A stretch of 64,000 bases of DNA from Thalassospira lucentensis (GTDB lineage Bacteria > Pseudomonadota > Alphaproteobacteria > Rhodospirillales > Thalassospiraceae): contig NZ_CP136684.1 of the NCBI RefSeq assembly GCF_032921865.1, forward strand, positions 1,408,501 to 1,472,500. The letters are read 5' to 3'. Below are positions 16,168 through 25,631 of this stretch, piece after piece (the stretch's first letter is position 1; each line of letters begins with the position of its first letter). Made by a program: the position numbers and the translations under genes. Under the pieces are notes generated by a model that ran no database searches, was not told the DNA's origin, and worked only from the letters and a program-made list of their open reading frames with translations.

Positions 16168-17703
16168 ATGCTTGAAGGAATTTTCTCCGGTCTGACGACC
16201 GCTATTATGCCGATCAACCTTCTGATGGTTGTTGTCGGCTGCTTTGCCGGCACGTTTATCGGTATGTTGCCCGGCCTCGGTCCGATCACGGCCATTGCGC
16301 TGATGATCCCGATCACCTACGGATTTGATCCGTCGACCGGCCTGATTCTGATGGCCGGTGTGTATTACGGTGCAATCTTTGGTGGCTCGACCTCATCGAT
16401 CCTGATTAACGCACCGGGTGTTGCCGGAACAGTCGCCACAGCTTTTGACGGCTATCCGATGGCACAGCAAGGAAAGGCTGGTAAAGCACTTGCCATTGCC
16501 GCTTATTCCTCTTTTTCGGGCGGGACGATCGCTGCCATCTTCCTTCTGGTTGCCGCACCGGCACTGGCTTCGGTTTCGCTGTCCTTCCAGTCGGCTGATT
16601 ACTTTGCGCTGATGGTTCTGGGCTTGACTGCCGTCTCGGCCTTTGCCGGAAAGGGCCAGGTTCTTAAGGCGATCACCATGACGCTGTTTGGCATCATGCT
16701 GTCGACAATCGGGACCGACCCGGCTGCCGGCGTTGCGCGCTTTACCTTTGGCAGCATGGATCTTGTTGACGGTATCAGCTTCCTGTTACTCGCCATGTCG
16801 ACATTTGCCCTGTCCGAAGCCCTTTTGCAGATTCTGCGCCCTACCAAAGACACACGCAGTGACGAACAGAAAGCACTGAAGAATCTTGGATCGATGAAGC
16901 TCTCGAAAGACGAGGTCAAAACAATGACCCCTGTCATCGCGCGTTCCTCGGTACTTGGATTCTTTACGGGCGTTCTGCCGGGTGCAGGCGCAACGATTGC
17001 ATCGTTCCTCGCCTATGGTCTTGAACGGAACCTTGCAAGTGCCAAGGAAAAACTTCAGTTCGGCAAGGGTTCGATCCGTGGCCTGACGGCACCCGAAACC
17101 GCAAACAACGCAGCTTGCTCGGGCTCGTTCGTGCCGCTTCTGACGCTTGGCATCCCGGGTTCGGGTACCACTGCTGTCATGATGGGTGCTTTGATTTCCT
17201 ATGGTGTCCAGCCGGGCCCCCGTCTGTTTGTCGAACAGCCTGACGTGTTCTGGTCGGTCATCATTTCGATGTATATCGGCAACATTGTCCTTCTGGTCCT
17301 GAACCTGCCGCTGATCCCTTACATCTCGCGTTTGCTGGCACTGCCCCAGCAGTTGCTGGTTCCGTTCGTCCTGTTCTTCTCGCTGATCGGTGTTTATCTG
17401 GTGACGTTTAACACCATGGATATTCACCTGATGGTTCTGGCCGCGGCAATCGCAATTGGTCTGCGTCTTTTGAACTATCCGATGGCACCAATGCTGCTGG
17501 GCTTCATCCTTGGCGAGATGATGGAAGAAAACCTGCGTCGTGCATTGATGATCAGTGATGGTTCGATTTCCTTCCTTTGGGAACGTCCGATCACACTGGT
17601 TATCCTGCTGATCAGCATTGCCTTCCTGCTTGCTCCGCTTGTCGGAAACACACGTCAATGGCTGCGCAAACGCAAAGCCGTTCCGAATGACGGCGAAATG
17701 TAA
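16168..17703 (+). CDS. tctA: TTT transporter large membrane subunit
   Basis: 511 residues, about 12 helices. The conserved TctA motifs are present: '[57 protein letters not shown]' in the first half and its repeat '[20 protein letters not shown]' with '[35 protein letters not shown]' in the second. It forms the transport channel with TctB. Tight spacing puts it in the tctCBA operon. Confidence 0.95.
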   Translation: MLEGIFSGLTTAIMPINLLMVVVGCFAGTFIGMLPGLGPITAIALMIPITYGFDPSTGLILMAGVYYGAIFGGSTSSILINAPGVAGTVATAFDGYPMAQQGKAGKALAIAAYSSFSGGTIAAIFLLVAAPALASVSLSFQSADYFALMVLGLTAVSAFAGKGQVLKAITMTLFGIMLSTIGTDPAAGVARFTFGSMDLVDGISFLLLAMSTFALSEALLQILRPTKDTRSDEQKALKNLGSMKLSKDEVKTMTPVIARSSVLGFFTGVLPGAGATIASFLAYGLERNLASAKEKLQFGKGSIRGLTAPETANNAACSGSFVPLLTLGIPGSGTTAVMMGALISYGVQPGPRLFVEQPDVFWSVIISMYIGNIVLLVLNLPLIPYISRLLALPQQLLVPFVLFFSLIGVYLVTFNTMDIHLMVLAAAIAIGLRLLNYPMAPMLLGFILGEMMEENLRRALMISDGSISFLWERPITLVILLISIAFLLAPLVGNTRQWLRKRKAVPNDGEM

Positions 17704-17740
17704 GACCAAGAAAATCTTCGACGCGAAGGATCCAGAAGCG

Positions 17741-19423
17741 ATGCGTTTTCTTGATAATCTGGCAATCGGTCCCAAAACACTTTTGGTTCCTGTTTTTCTT
17801 ATGGTCGTGATCATTGCGATGGGTATCGCAACGGTTCTAACCTTGGAAAGCGAAAAGGAAACGCTGAACAACCTTCGCGTCGAAGCTTATGAACGTCGTT
17901 CCGATGCGCTGACACTCAGTGATGCATTAAATGAGGCACACGGGACGCTGTTTCGAATTCTAACCTGGGACTCAAACGGCATTAACGCCGCAGCCGTTCC
18001 CGAACTTCGCGAAAAGGCCGGTAATCTGTCTACTGAACTGGCCCCGCTTGCCGAACGTCTGGCAGAAGTAGGCGGTGATGAATTCACCACCGCCTATGAC
18101 ACCTATATGGCCGAAGTCGATCAGTTCCTGATCGAAAGCGAGATGAATGTCTATGGCGCGCTTGAGGTTATTGCGCGTGCCGATGAATCATTCCGTGCTT
18201 TGCAAGTACCGTTGCAAAAAATTCTCGTGCAGTCTCAGGAAGTTGCCACGACCTCATTTGGCAACGCCCAGGTACAGGCCGAGACACTTCAGAAGGTTTT
18301 CGTGATTGTCGCAATTGTCGTGATCCTTATCGCAGCAATCGTATCGGTATTTGTTTCGCGACGTATTTCGCGCCCGATGACGGATCTTGCGCAATTGATC
18401 GAACAGATTTCCAAGGGCGATCTTGATATCGAAATCCGCGGTGTTCAGCGCCGCGATGAAATTGGTGTCGTGGCACGGTCGGTAACAGTGCTGCGCGACC
18501 AGTCAAAAGAAGCCGAAACCCTGCGCCACGAACGCGAACGGGTCCGTAAGATCGAACGCGAACGCCAGCTTGAACTGGTTACGGCAACCGATAATTTCCA
18601 GCGCGCCGTGCAGGAGGCCCTTGGCGGCTTTGACCGTGAATTCGGTTCGCTTAACGGTTCCGCAAACGACATGGAGCAAATCGCGACATCAGCAACCGCA
18701 CGTGCCGCCGATGCCAACCACCATTCCGAAACTGTGCTCCACCATATCGAAGCCGTTTCACAAACCACCGCCAGCCTGTCAGAAGCCATCGGTGAAATTG
18801 GCCAACAGGCCCAGCGATCAGCCGAGGTTGCCGGACGCGCCCGCAATGAAAGCGAACATTCCCGCGCCCTTTTCGAGCAACTGACCGAAGCCACACAGCG
18901 AATTGGCGACATCGTTACCCTGATCGAAGACATTGCCAACCAGACCAACCTTCTGGCACTTAATGCCACGATCGAGGCGGCACGTGCCGGTGACGCAGGC
19001 AAAGGCTTTGCCGTTGTCGCAGGCGAGGTTAAAAATCTTGCTTCGCAGACAGCCCGGGCGACCGAAGATATTTCAGCACAGGTCGAAGAAATCCGCGGTC
19101 TGACGGACAATGTGGTCAGCGCCCTTGAATCGGTTGCCAACGTTATCGGCGAGGTTGACCAGTCGGCCGCGGCCATTGCGGCGGCGGTAGAAGAACAGCA
19201 GGCATCAACCAACGGCATTTCAGCCAGCATTCATGATGCCAATGGTGGCATGCGAACCGTCGCCGATGCCGTTGGCGCACTGGATACGGAAACCGCCCGC
19301 GTTCACAGTGGATCGGAAAATGTGTCACGGGCAACAAACACCCTGAACACGGAAGCCGCCCGGCTGCGTGACGCGATTGACGGCTTCCTTGATCAGATTA
19401 ACAAGAACAAGGCCGACGCATAA
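17741..19423 (+). CDS. Methyl-accepting chemotaxis protein
   Basis: 561 residues from the ATG at 17741; an in-frame ATG at 17618 lies inside tctA and is unlikely. TM1 is about 12-33, followed by a helical periplasmic region of the four-helix-bundle kind (about 165 residues), TM2 about 198-220, HAMP, then the MCP signalling domain with hairpin tip '[36 protein letters not shown]'. It begins 37 bp after tctA and its stop overlaps the next start, so it belongs to the tct operon. Chemotaxis toward the tctCBA substrate, directly or through TctC, is a reasonable inference. Confidence 0.92.
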   Translation: MRFLDNLAIGPKTLLVPVFLMVVIIAMGIATVLTLESEKETLNNLRVEAYERRSDALTLSDALNEAHGTLFRILTWDSNGINAAAVPELREKAGNLSTELAPLAERLAEVGGDEFTTAYDTYMAEVDQFLIESEMNVYGALEVIARADESFRALQVPLQKILVQSQEVATTSFGNAQVQAETLQKVFVIVAIVVILIAAIVSVFVSRRISRPMTDLAQLIEQISKGDLDIEIRGVQRRDEIGVVARSVTVLRDQSKEAETLRHERERVRKIERERQLELVTATDNFQRAVQEALGGFDREFGSLNGSANDMEQIATSATARAADANHHSETVLHHIEAVSQTTASLSEAIGEIGQQAQRSAEVAGRARNESEHSRALFEQLTEATQRIGDIVTLIEDIANQTNLLALNATIEAARAGDAGKGFAVVAGEVKNLASQTARATEDISAQVEEIRGLTDNVVSALESVANVIGEVDQSAAAIAAAVEEQQASTNGISASIHDANGGMRTVADAVGALDTETARVHSGSENVSRATNTLNTEAARLRDAIDGFLDQINKNKADA

Positions 19424-20529
19424 TGAGCATCCCGCCGGAAAGGCCCGCAAACGACAGTTGGATCAATCGCCTCTCCGGCAGCCTCACCCCGAAATTTTTC
19501 AAAAACCTGTTCGTTGCACTTGGTATCGGGCTTGTTGGCGGGTTGATCGCACATAGCATCAATATGCCGCTTGCCTGGATGATGGGGCCAATGCTGGCGA
19601 CATTTGTCGCCAGCCTGCTGCGTGTCCGGATGGGCATCCCGATGCGATTCCGGTCGGTCATTCTGGGTGTGATCGGTATATTTCTGGGCGCATCCTTTAC
19701 CCCAGATACCCTTGATCAGGCCGCACGATGGCCAATCAGTATGATCGCCGTTCTGCTTTATGTTCCCATCATCACCCTTGTTGTCACATGGTTTTACAGC
19801 AAAGTCGCAAAACTTGATCCCGCAACGGCCCTGTTTTCGGCAACCCCGGGCGGTTTGACGCCGATGGTGGTTCTGGGCGCTGCAGCAGGCGGCAATGAAC
19901 AGGAAATTGCCCTGACGCAGGGTTTACGTGTTTTGCTTCTGGTGATGTCTGCCCCTGCAATCGTGCTTCTGATCACGGGTGTCGTCGCCAACGGACATGG
20001 CGACAGCAATGCCATCCAGATGACATTGTCCGAAGGATTGATCACTGCGTTTTGCGCAATCACAACAGTGCTGATCTTCCGAAAAATTGGCGTTCCTGCA
20101 GCCGAAATGACCGGAGCCATGCTGGCAAGTATGGCTTTGCATGTTACCGGTGTCGTCGAAGGCAATCTGCCGGCTTGGCTTCTGGCCGGAAGCCTTCTGA
20201 TCCTTGGTTCCGCCATCGGCAGCCGCTTTGCCGGTGTCAAACTTTCCTTCCTCGCGCGCCTTGCCGGTTATTCCATTTTTGCCACGGTACTGATTCTTGC
20301 CTTTACCGGCGGTGTGGCGTGGTTTGTTTCAGACTGGCTGGATCTGGATTATATCGCAGTCCTGCTTGCCTTTGCACCGGGCGGCGTCGCAGAGATGTCA
20401 CTGATTGCACTGGCACTCAATGTCGAGCCAAGCTTTGTTGCTTTCCACCATATCGTTCGTATCTTCAAGATCGTTCTTCTGGCACCGATGATGGCCAAGT
20501 GGTTTGAACGCTACCGTCGGAAAAATTAG
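19423..20529 (+). CDS. AbrB family membrane protein
   Basis: 368 residues with about ten membrane helices arranged as two related halves, each with a 'GAxxG...A' core: 'NMPLAWMMGPMLATFVASLLRV' and 'GVPAAEMTGAMLASMALHVTGV', plus 'FSATPGGLTPMVVLGAAAGG' and 'LAFAPGGVAEMSLIALALN'. This is the AbrB transporter-like family, often wrongly named ammonia monooxygenase. The TAATG overlap with the chemoreceptor gene makes it the last member of the first tct operon. Its substrate is unknown; it may be an extra permease for the same compounds. Confidence 0.85.
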   Translation: MSIPPERPANDSWINRLSGSLTPKFFKNLFVALGIGLVGGLIAHSINMPLAWMMGPMLATFVASLLRVRMGIPMRFRSVILGVIGIFLGASFTPDTLDQAARWPISMIAVLLYVPIITLVVTWFYSKVAKLDPATALFSATPGGLTPMVVLGAAAGGNEQEIALTQGLRVLLLVMSAPAIVLLITGVVANGHGDSNAIQMTLSEGLITAFCAITTVLIFRKIGVPAAEMTGAMLASMALHVTGVVEGNLPAWLLAGSLLILGSAIGSRFAGVKLSFLARLAGYSIFATVLILAFTGGVAWFVSDWLDLDYIAVLLAFAPGGVAEMSLIALALNVEPSFVAFHHIVRIFKIVLLAPMMAKWFERYRRKN

Positions 20530-20989
20530 CAGCCAACGGAAAAAAGGCCACGTTGCGTTGGCAACGCCAAGTTTCATCTTTTTGATCTGTGCCTGAAATC
20601 TGAAACTCAGATCGGTCAATTTCATATGATGAATCTGTTATTCCCTGACTTTACTGGCTTACATGGTCACGAAAGAACTGAAATCCTGAAAATTCATATT
20701 ATGTTATTTACATCGTGACTTCTATTTTCTAGAGTTCAGTCGTCTGAAATTACGTCATATTGTTATAACACCAGCCTGACAGCTCGCTTTGGGCGCTGGC
20801 AAACATGATACCGCAAAGCGCCTCACTATAGTTGTCAGACAACCACATATATGATGACTATTTCGAAAATAAGAATAAATATGACGAATTAAAAATCACA
20901 ACCCCATCGGCAAAAGAAGCGAAAAGCCGCCGTCCGACACAAATCTGTTGCCCAACATGTCAGGCAACAAACGATCAAGGAGGAAACAA
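20530..20989 (+). other. Long AT-rich control region upstream of the second tctC
   Basis: 460 bp without a gene and more AT-rich than its surroundings. Near its start a CGTTGC/GCAACG hairpin (20551-20566) followed by a T-rich stretch may terminate the abrB transcript. A perfect palindrome TGTTATAACA lies at 20761-20770, GCCTCACTAT at 20820-20829, the GntR-type operator at 20831-20843 and ATGATGAC at 20851-20858. The GGAGGA ribosome site of tctC is at its 3' end. Confidence 0.6.
20831..20843. promoter_or_regulatory. GntR (FadR-type) operator upstream of the second tctC
   Basis: GTTGTCAGACAAC is a perfect 13-bp odd palindrome, close to the TTGTCNGACAA style bound by FadR-subfamily GntR regulators. 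The same 13 bases occur at 25531-25543 in front of the GntR gene. It overlaps a TATAGT hexamer (20827-20832), so binding could block a promoter. Confidence 0.7.
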
Positions 20990-21970
20990 ATGAAATCATT
21001 TCTTAAAGTCGCCGGTGCGACTCTTGCTCTGTCCATCGGCTTTGCAAGCCAGTCATTCGCCGCTGATTACCCCACCAAGGATATCCGGATGATCATCCCA
21101 TGGGGTGCCGGCGGAGGAACGGACGGCATTGTCCGCAAACTTGGCACGATTGCCGAGAAGGATATCGGTCAATCAATCTATGCCGAAAATATAGAAGGCG
21201 GCATCAGTGCAACCGGCATCATGCAGGTCATGAAAGCGCGCCCGGACGGCTACACCCTTGGTGCACTGACCTATGACAGCGTCGTCACCGTTCCCTGGCA
21301 GGGGCTTCTGCCGACCTACAAACTTGATAAGCTGAAGCTGATTGCACGCGTCACCAGCGAACCTGATGCGATCATCGTCGATGCGGACTCGCCCTATAAA
21401 TCCGTTGATGATCTTGTTGCCGCGGCAAAGGAAAATCCGGGACAGATCAAAATCGGCATCCAGAATACGGGATCGCGACTGCATCTGGCGATGCTGCAAT
21501 TCCAGCAGCTGACCGGTACGGAATTCAAACTGATCGCCTATCCGGGTGGTGCCGCCCCCCAGAAAGAAGCCATTCTATCTGATGAAGTCGACGTTGTCGC
21601 GACCAGCATGGGTGATTTTTCGGCCTTGATCGAAGGTGGCGATGTTCGCGGGCTTGTTGAATTCTCGGACAACCGCAACCCGACCTTCCCGGATGTGCCG
21701 ACTGCCAAGGAAGAGGGTGTCGATCTTCAGATCGGCAGCTTCATCGTTCTGGCAGCACCGGCCGATACGCCGGATGACGTCATTGCAAAGGTCGAAGCGA
21801 ACTACAAGGCCGCCCTTGAAAGTGACGAATTCCAGGAATGGGTTTCAAAAGTCGGCGTTTCACCGAACTGGTTGGGTACAGACGAAGTAACCGCATGGGC
21901 CGAGGAAACCCAGAAAACCCTGTTTGATCAGATGCAGGCACTGGTCGACCAAGGCGTCATCAAGAAGTAA
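20990..21970 (+). CDS. tctC: TTT transporter periplasmic binding protein, second system
   Basis: 326 residues with a signal peptide (MKSFLKVAGATLALSIGFAS...FAA|D) and the TctC fold: 'IRMIIPWGAGGGTDGIVRKLG', 'ENIEGGISATG', 'DADSPYKSVDDLVAAAKENPG', 'LIAYPGGAAPQKEAILSDEVD'. AGGAGGAAACAA precedes the ATG at 20990, so the in-frame ATG at 20948 is not used. It differs enough from the first TctC (14640) to suggest another substrate. First gene of a tctCBA operon and a probable GntR target. Confidence 0.93.
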   Translation: MKSFLKVAGATLALSIGFASQSFAADYPTKDIRMIIPWGAGGGTDGIVRKLGTIAEKDIGQSIYAENIEGGISATGIMQVMKARPDGYTLGALTYDSVVTVPWQGLLPTYKLDKLKLIARVTSEPDAIIVDADSPYKSVDDLVAAAKENPGQIKIGIQNTGSRLHLAMLQFQQLTGTEFKLIAYPGGAAPQKEAILSDEVDVVATSMGDFSALIEGGDVRGLVEFSDNRNPTFPDVPTAKEEGVDLQIGSFIVLAAPADTPDDVIAKVEANYKAALESDEFQEWVSKVGVSPNWLGTDEVTAWAEETQKTLFDQMQALVDQGVIKK

Positions 21971-21983
21971 CTCCCAAAACCGG

Positions 21984-22015
21984 CCGAGTGGCATCCAATA
22001 ACCGGTGCCACCCGG
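21984..22015 (+). terminator. Hairpin between tctC and tctB of the second system
   Basis: CCGAGTGGCA and TGCCACCCGG pair over nine of ten positions around a 12-base loop, followed by TCATTTTT. It starts 13 bp after the tctC stop and probably gives partial termination or 3'-end protection, raising binding-protein levels over the membrane subunits. That role is inferred. Confidence 0.5.
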
Positions 22016-22055
22016 TCATTTTTGGTCGCCCACCGCCGGAACGGAGATCACCTAA

Positions 22056-22559
22056 ATGTCATCTTCCAGTTTTGCTGTGAAAAAAGGCAACCTTATTCTG
22101 CCTATTTTCCTTCTGATCATCACGACCGTCTATCTTGCAACAGCACTACAAATCACCCCGCAATTTGATGAGGGGCTTGTCGGTCCGTCGTTCGTTCCGG
22201 TTCTTGCATCGATCCTGATGTATGTTGCACTTGGTTTTGTTTTTCGCGACATCCTGCGCGCACCAGCCCCAACCGAAGACGCAGCAGGCGATGAAGTTAA
22301 AGAAGAAGACAAACCATCCCTTGCGGCCGCCATCAAAATCGTCCTTGCCACCGCGATCTATATCACGGTTTTCAAAACGCTGGGCTACCCGCTTTCGACC
22401 TTTCTTTACGTCTATGCATTGCTGTTTTTCTTCAGGCTTGAAAACACCGGCCAAATCCGCCGTATCGCATATTCGGCAATCATCACTGCCGTGTTCTATG
22501 TTCTGTTTGCCGTGATTTTCCAGGTACGATTGCCCATGCTGGAGGGCCTGTTGCCATGA
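22056..22559 (+). CDS. tctB: TTT transporter small membrane subunit, second system
   Basis: 167 residues with four predicted helices. An acidic cytoplasmic loop (about residues 70-88, rich in Glu and Lys) separates helix 2 from the paired helices 3 and 4 ('KTLGYPLSTFLYVYALLFFF'). CGGAGATCACCTAA precedes the ATG. It overlaps tctA by 4 bp, so the two are coupled. Confidence 0.88.
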   Translation: MSSSSFAVKKGNLILPIFLLIITTVYLATALQITPQFDEGLVGPSFVPVLASILMYVALGFVFRDILRAPAPTEDAAGDEVKEEDKPSLAAAIKIVLATAIYITVFKTLGYPLSTFLYVYALLFFFRLENTGQIRRIAYSAIITAVFYVLFAVIFQVRLPMLEGLLP

Positions 22560-24070
22560 ATTTCATTCTTGAAATTCTGGGCGGATTTAGCGCCCTCGCC
22601 TCGCCCGAAGTATTGGCCTATATGGTCATCGGCTTTTTGATCGGGACGTTCTTTGGCGCTGTACCCGGTCTGACATCGGTTCTTGCCATCGCCCTGCTAT
22701 TACCGATCACCTACAGCCTTGATGTTGTTCCCGCACTTGTCATGTGCGCGTCGATCTTCATGTCGGGCATGTATGCAGGCTCGATCACGGCAACGACGAT
22801 CAACATCCCTGGCGCACCATCATCCATGATGACCTCGATCGAGGGGTATGCCTTGATGAAAAAGGGCCAAGGTGCAAATGCACTTGGTCATGCCGCCCTT
22901 GGATCAATGATCGGCGGTGTTGTCGGTGCATTGCTTTTGATTGCGCTGACACCGGTTGCCGCCAAGGTTTCGCTTCTGATCCAAACCCCGGGCAAGTTTT
23001 CTCTTATTCTGTTTGCCTTGGTTGTGATCGTGATTTCCCAGCGCGATGCAATTGCCAAAGGCACGATTGCCACCCTGCTGGGCATTATGATCGCTACGAT
23101 CGGCATTGATGTCATGCAGCCGATTGCACGATTTAACTTTGGCACGGAAACGCTGGTCGAGGGCATCGACATGATGCCTCTGATCATCGGCACCTTTGCC
23201 ATAAGCGAGATCCTGTATCAGGCGCAGCAAAGCCGCGATCCACTGACAATTGACGCCAACACCCGAAATCTGGCACCAATCCGCCGCAAAGATTTCCTGC
23301 CAAGCTGGCACGAAATCCGCGAAATCGGGTTTTTCACATATCTGAAAAGCGCATTGATCGGATATTTTATCGGCGTCCTTCCGGGTGCCGGCGGATCAAT
23401 GTCAGCCTTTGTCTCCTATGCCGAAGCCATGCGCAAATCCAAAAAGCCCGGGGAATATGGCAAGGGTTCGCGCGAAGGCATTGCCGCGGCTGAAACCGCG
23501 AACAATTCCATGTGCGGCGGGGCATTTGTGCCGATGTTGATGTTCGGTATTCCAGGTGACCCGACAACGGCAATCGTACTGGGGGTTTTGATCATCAACG
23601 GTCTTCAGCCGGGACCACGGCTTCTGGATACGCAGCTTGATCTCATTGCGCCGATGTTTGCGTCGCTTCTGATCAGTGCATTGATCCTTATCCCGCTGAC
23701 ACTGTATTTGCTGGGTCCGTACTTCGTTAAAATCGTCTCGATCCGCAAAGCACTGCTTTATTCGTGCATCGCAGTTGTTGCATTGGTCGGAAGCTACGTT
23801 GCGACCTACTCCCCATTCCAGATGATGCTGGCACTTGTTTTCGGGATTCTGGCATTTTTCCTCCGCAAACAGAATTACCCCACCGTCACCTTGCTGCTGG
23901 GCTTTATTCTTGGGCCGGATCTTGAACAGTATCTGAGACGGGCGCTGTCCTTAAACGACGGAAATCCCTTAACATTCCTGACCAGTCCGGACAGTCTTTT
24001 CTTCCTCGTTCTGACGGTTATCTTTTTCTACTTCATGGTCATCCGCGTACCAAAGACACCAAAAATCTGA
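22556..24070 (+). CDS. tctA: TTT transporter large membrane subunit, second system
   Basis: 504 residues with the TctA repeats: 'GTFFGAVPGLTSVLAIALLLPITYSLDVVPALVMCASIFMSGMYAGSITATTINIPGAPSS' and 'FIGVLPGAGGSMSAFVSYAEA' with 'AAETANNSMCGGAFVPMLMFGIPGDPTTAIVLGVL'. About twelve helices. Start overlaps tctB stop (ATGA). An intrinsic terminator follows. Confidence 0.95.
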   Translation: MNFILEILGGFSALASPEVLAYMVIGFLIGTFFGAVPGLTSVLAIALLLPITYSLDVVPALVMCASIFMSGMYAGSITATTINIPGAPSSMMTSIEGYALMKKGQGANALGHAALGSMIGGVVGALLLIALTPVAAKVSLLIQTPGKFSLILFALVVIVISQRDAIAKGTIATLLGIMIATIGIDVMQPIARFNFGTETLVEGIDMMPLIIGTFAISEILYQAQQSRDPLTIDANTRNLAPIRRKDFLPSWHEIREIGFFTYLKSALIGYFIGVLPGAGGSMSAFVSYAEAMRKSKKPGEYGKGSREGIAAAETANNSMCGGAFVPMLMFGIPGDPTTAIVLGVLIINGLQPGPRLLDTQLDLIAPMFASLLISALILIPLTLYLLGPYFVKIVSIRKALLYSCIAVVALVGSYVATYSPFQMMLALVFGILAFFLRKQNYPTVTLLLGFILGPDLEQYLRRALSLNDGNPLTFLTSPDSLFFLVLTVIFFYFMVIRVPKTPKI

Positions 24071-24088
24071 TCTATTGATTGCCGAACT

Positions 24089-24131
24089 TGCCACCTTCCT
24101 CATACCCCTCCCGGGGCGGGTGGCATTTTTT
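24089..24131 (+). terminator. Terminator after the second tctCBA operon
   Basis: TGCCACC (24089-24095) pairs with GGTGGCA (24119-24125), enclosing an inner CCCC/GGGG hairpin, then TTTTTT. It lies 19 bp after the tctA stop and ahead of the AEC permease gene. Confidence 0.8.
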
Positions 24132-24169
24132 CATCCCGGATTTCAAAAGAACGTGGATCAGGAAATACA

Positions 24170-25108
24170 ATGCTGCTGAACCTTATTGATCAGCTCGGAC
24201 CGATTTTTCTGCTGGTTGCAGCAGGCTTTGCCCTCGCCAAAATCGGCTTGATCAGGGCAACCGCGATTGATGGGCTGACCAAGATGACGTTCTGGACGCT
24301 CATCCCCGCAACATTGTTCCTGACAATCTCAGCAAACCGGGTCTCCCAACTGTTCAATTTATCAATCTGGATTGCCTATTACGGTGCGGTAAGCCTCACC
24401 GCTATTTCCGTTTTCATTTTGTTGCGAGCAGACAAGAAGAACAGCACACCCGAAGCCATTGTTCTGGCCTTTGGTGCAATATTTTCCAATATCGGCATGC
24501 TCGGCATTCCGGTTGTCGATATACTGTTCGGGCATGAGGGGTTGCTCGTACTGGCAACCATATTATGCATTCACGCCATCAGCCTTTTGACACCAACGAT
24601 CCTGCTTCTGGAATGGAGCCGCAACAGAACAGGAAACCCGGCAGCCATTCTTGGCAAAACCCTGCGTGCGCAAATATGCAATCCAATCATTATTGCCATT
24701 ATCTGCGGCATCGTGGTTGCGGCTTCGGGCATTACCCTGCCGCCAGTTGCGACGACATTTTTCGGGATGCTCAAAGCTGCGATGCCGCCAATTGCGCTGA
24801 TGCTGATCGGGGCAGGAATTTATGGGCAAAAGCTGCGCGGCAATCTGGGGGCCAGCATTACGGGTGCTGTTGCCAAGGTATGCATCATGCCCGGTCTGGT
24901 TTTCATCATAGGCAGCCTGCTGCATTTACCCCTGCGGATCATGGCACCCGCAATAATGATCGCGGCCCTCCCCCCCGGGGTAAATTCGGTCCTGATGGCG
25001 ACCACCTATGGTACCGCCCGGGAACGCACGGCAACGACCATGCTGGTTGCGACATTACTGTCCGTCGTGGTCCTGCCGGTACTGGCAATCATACTTGCCT
25101 TTGACTAG
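24170..25108 (+). CDS. AEC family transporter
   Basis: 312 residues, about ten helices in two halves, typical of the auxin efflux carrier family (bacterial malonate/malate permease-like proteins). Motifs: 'FLLVAAGFALAKIGLIRATAIDGLTKMTFWTLIPATLFLTIS', 'AIFSNIGMLGIPVVDILFG', 'PPIALMLIGAGIYGQKL' and 'AALPPGVNSVLMATTYG'. It follows the tctCBA terminator by about 40 bp, so it may have its own promoter or rely on readthrough. Carboxylate transport fits the neighbourhood. Confidence 0.88.
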   Translation: MLLNLIDQLGPIFLLVAAGFALAKIGLIRATAIDGLTKMTFWTLIPATLFLTISANRVSQLFNLSIWIAYYGAVSLTAISVFILLRADKKNSTPEAIVLAFGAIFSNIGMLGIPVVDILFGHEGLLVLATILCIHAISLLTPTILLLEWSRNRTGNPAAILGKTLRAQICNPIIIAIICGIVVAASGITLPPVATTFFGMLKAAMPPIALMLIGAGIYGQKLRGNLGASITGAVAKVCIMPGLVFIIGSLLHLPLRIMAPAIMIAALPPGVNSVLMATTYGTARERTATTMLVATLLSVVVLPVLAIILAFD

Positions 25109-25139
25109 GCAATGGAGGACCACGACGACAATCTGATGA

Positions 25140-25466
25140 TCAGCGGGCAGGCGGCGTCCAAAACGGTGCAGGCACCATCAGTTTGTTTTCCTGACTGACA
25201 AGATGCCCGGCATCCGCACTTTTCTTAAGATAGCTCTGCCATTCCGGATCCGCCTGCAGCGCCTGGCGTTTGGCTTCCCGATCCGCGGCATCCTGATAGG
25301 CCCAGATATGGACATAGGAATTCACAGGCCCGGTTTCCGTTACAATATAGGCATGTGGCTCGCCCAAATGACGGCTTTGCACCGGGAAACCGAACTCCCC
25401 ATAAAGAGCCAGTTGTTTTTTGAGTGTGCCGGGGTAACAGCAATAGGTTCGGACGTCATAAAGCAT
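25140..25466 (-). CDS. NIPSNAP family protein
   Basis: 108 residues from the ATG at 25466: 'MLYDVRTYCCYPGTLKKQLALYGEFG', 'GEPHAYIVTETGPVNSYVHIWAYQDAADREAKRQALQADPEW'. This is the small ferredoxin-like alpha/beta barrel fold of NIPSNAP proteins, whose function in bacteria is poorly known. It is divergent from the GntR gene and the GntR-type operator lies between them, so it is probably in the regulon. It may act on or carry an intermediate of the pathway (inference). Confidence 0.8.
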   Translation of the reverse strand: MLYDVRTYCCYPGTLKKQLALYGEFGFPVQSRHLGEPHAYIVTETGPVNSYVHIWAYQDAADREAKRQALQADPEWQSYLKKSADAGHLVSQENKLMVPAPFWTPPAR

Positions 25467-25530
25467 GCTGGAAAGATCCTCCTTGTCGCAGGCAAAATGG
25501 TTTGTACCCTTTTGCCTCACAATATGTCAT

Positions 25531-25543
25531 GTTGTCAGACAAC
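25531..25543. promoter_or_regulatory. GntR (FadR-type) operator between NIPSNAP and GntR genes
   Basis: The same perfect palindrome GTTGTCAGACAAC as at 20831. Flanking sequence is also alike: GCCTCACAAT at 25514-25523 upstream and ATGATGAC at 25552-25559 downstream, at nearly the same distance from the operator as in the tctC promoter. It could control NIPSNAP and GntR together. Confidence 0.7.
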
Positions 25544-25631
25544 ATTACTTAATGATGACAGGCTGGCTCGCTTATGCCAAGACTTGAGTTACCTGAAATC
25601 GATCCTTTCGAACCGCTGATGGAAAACGCTT

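Noticed and set aside
15381..16316. 311-codon minus-strand frame across tctC-tctB
   Set aside because: Antisense to three clear TTT genes; His/Gln-rich composition typical of a shadow frame.
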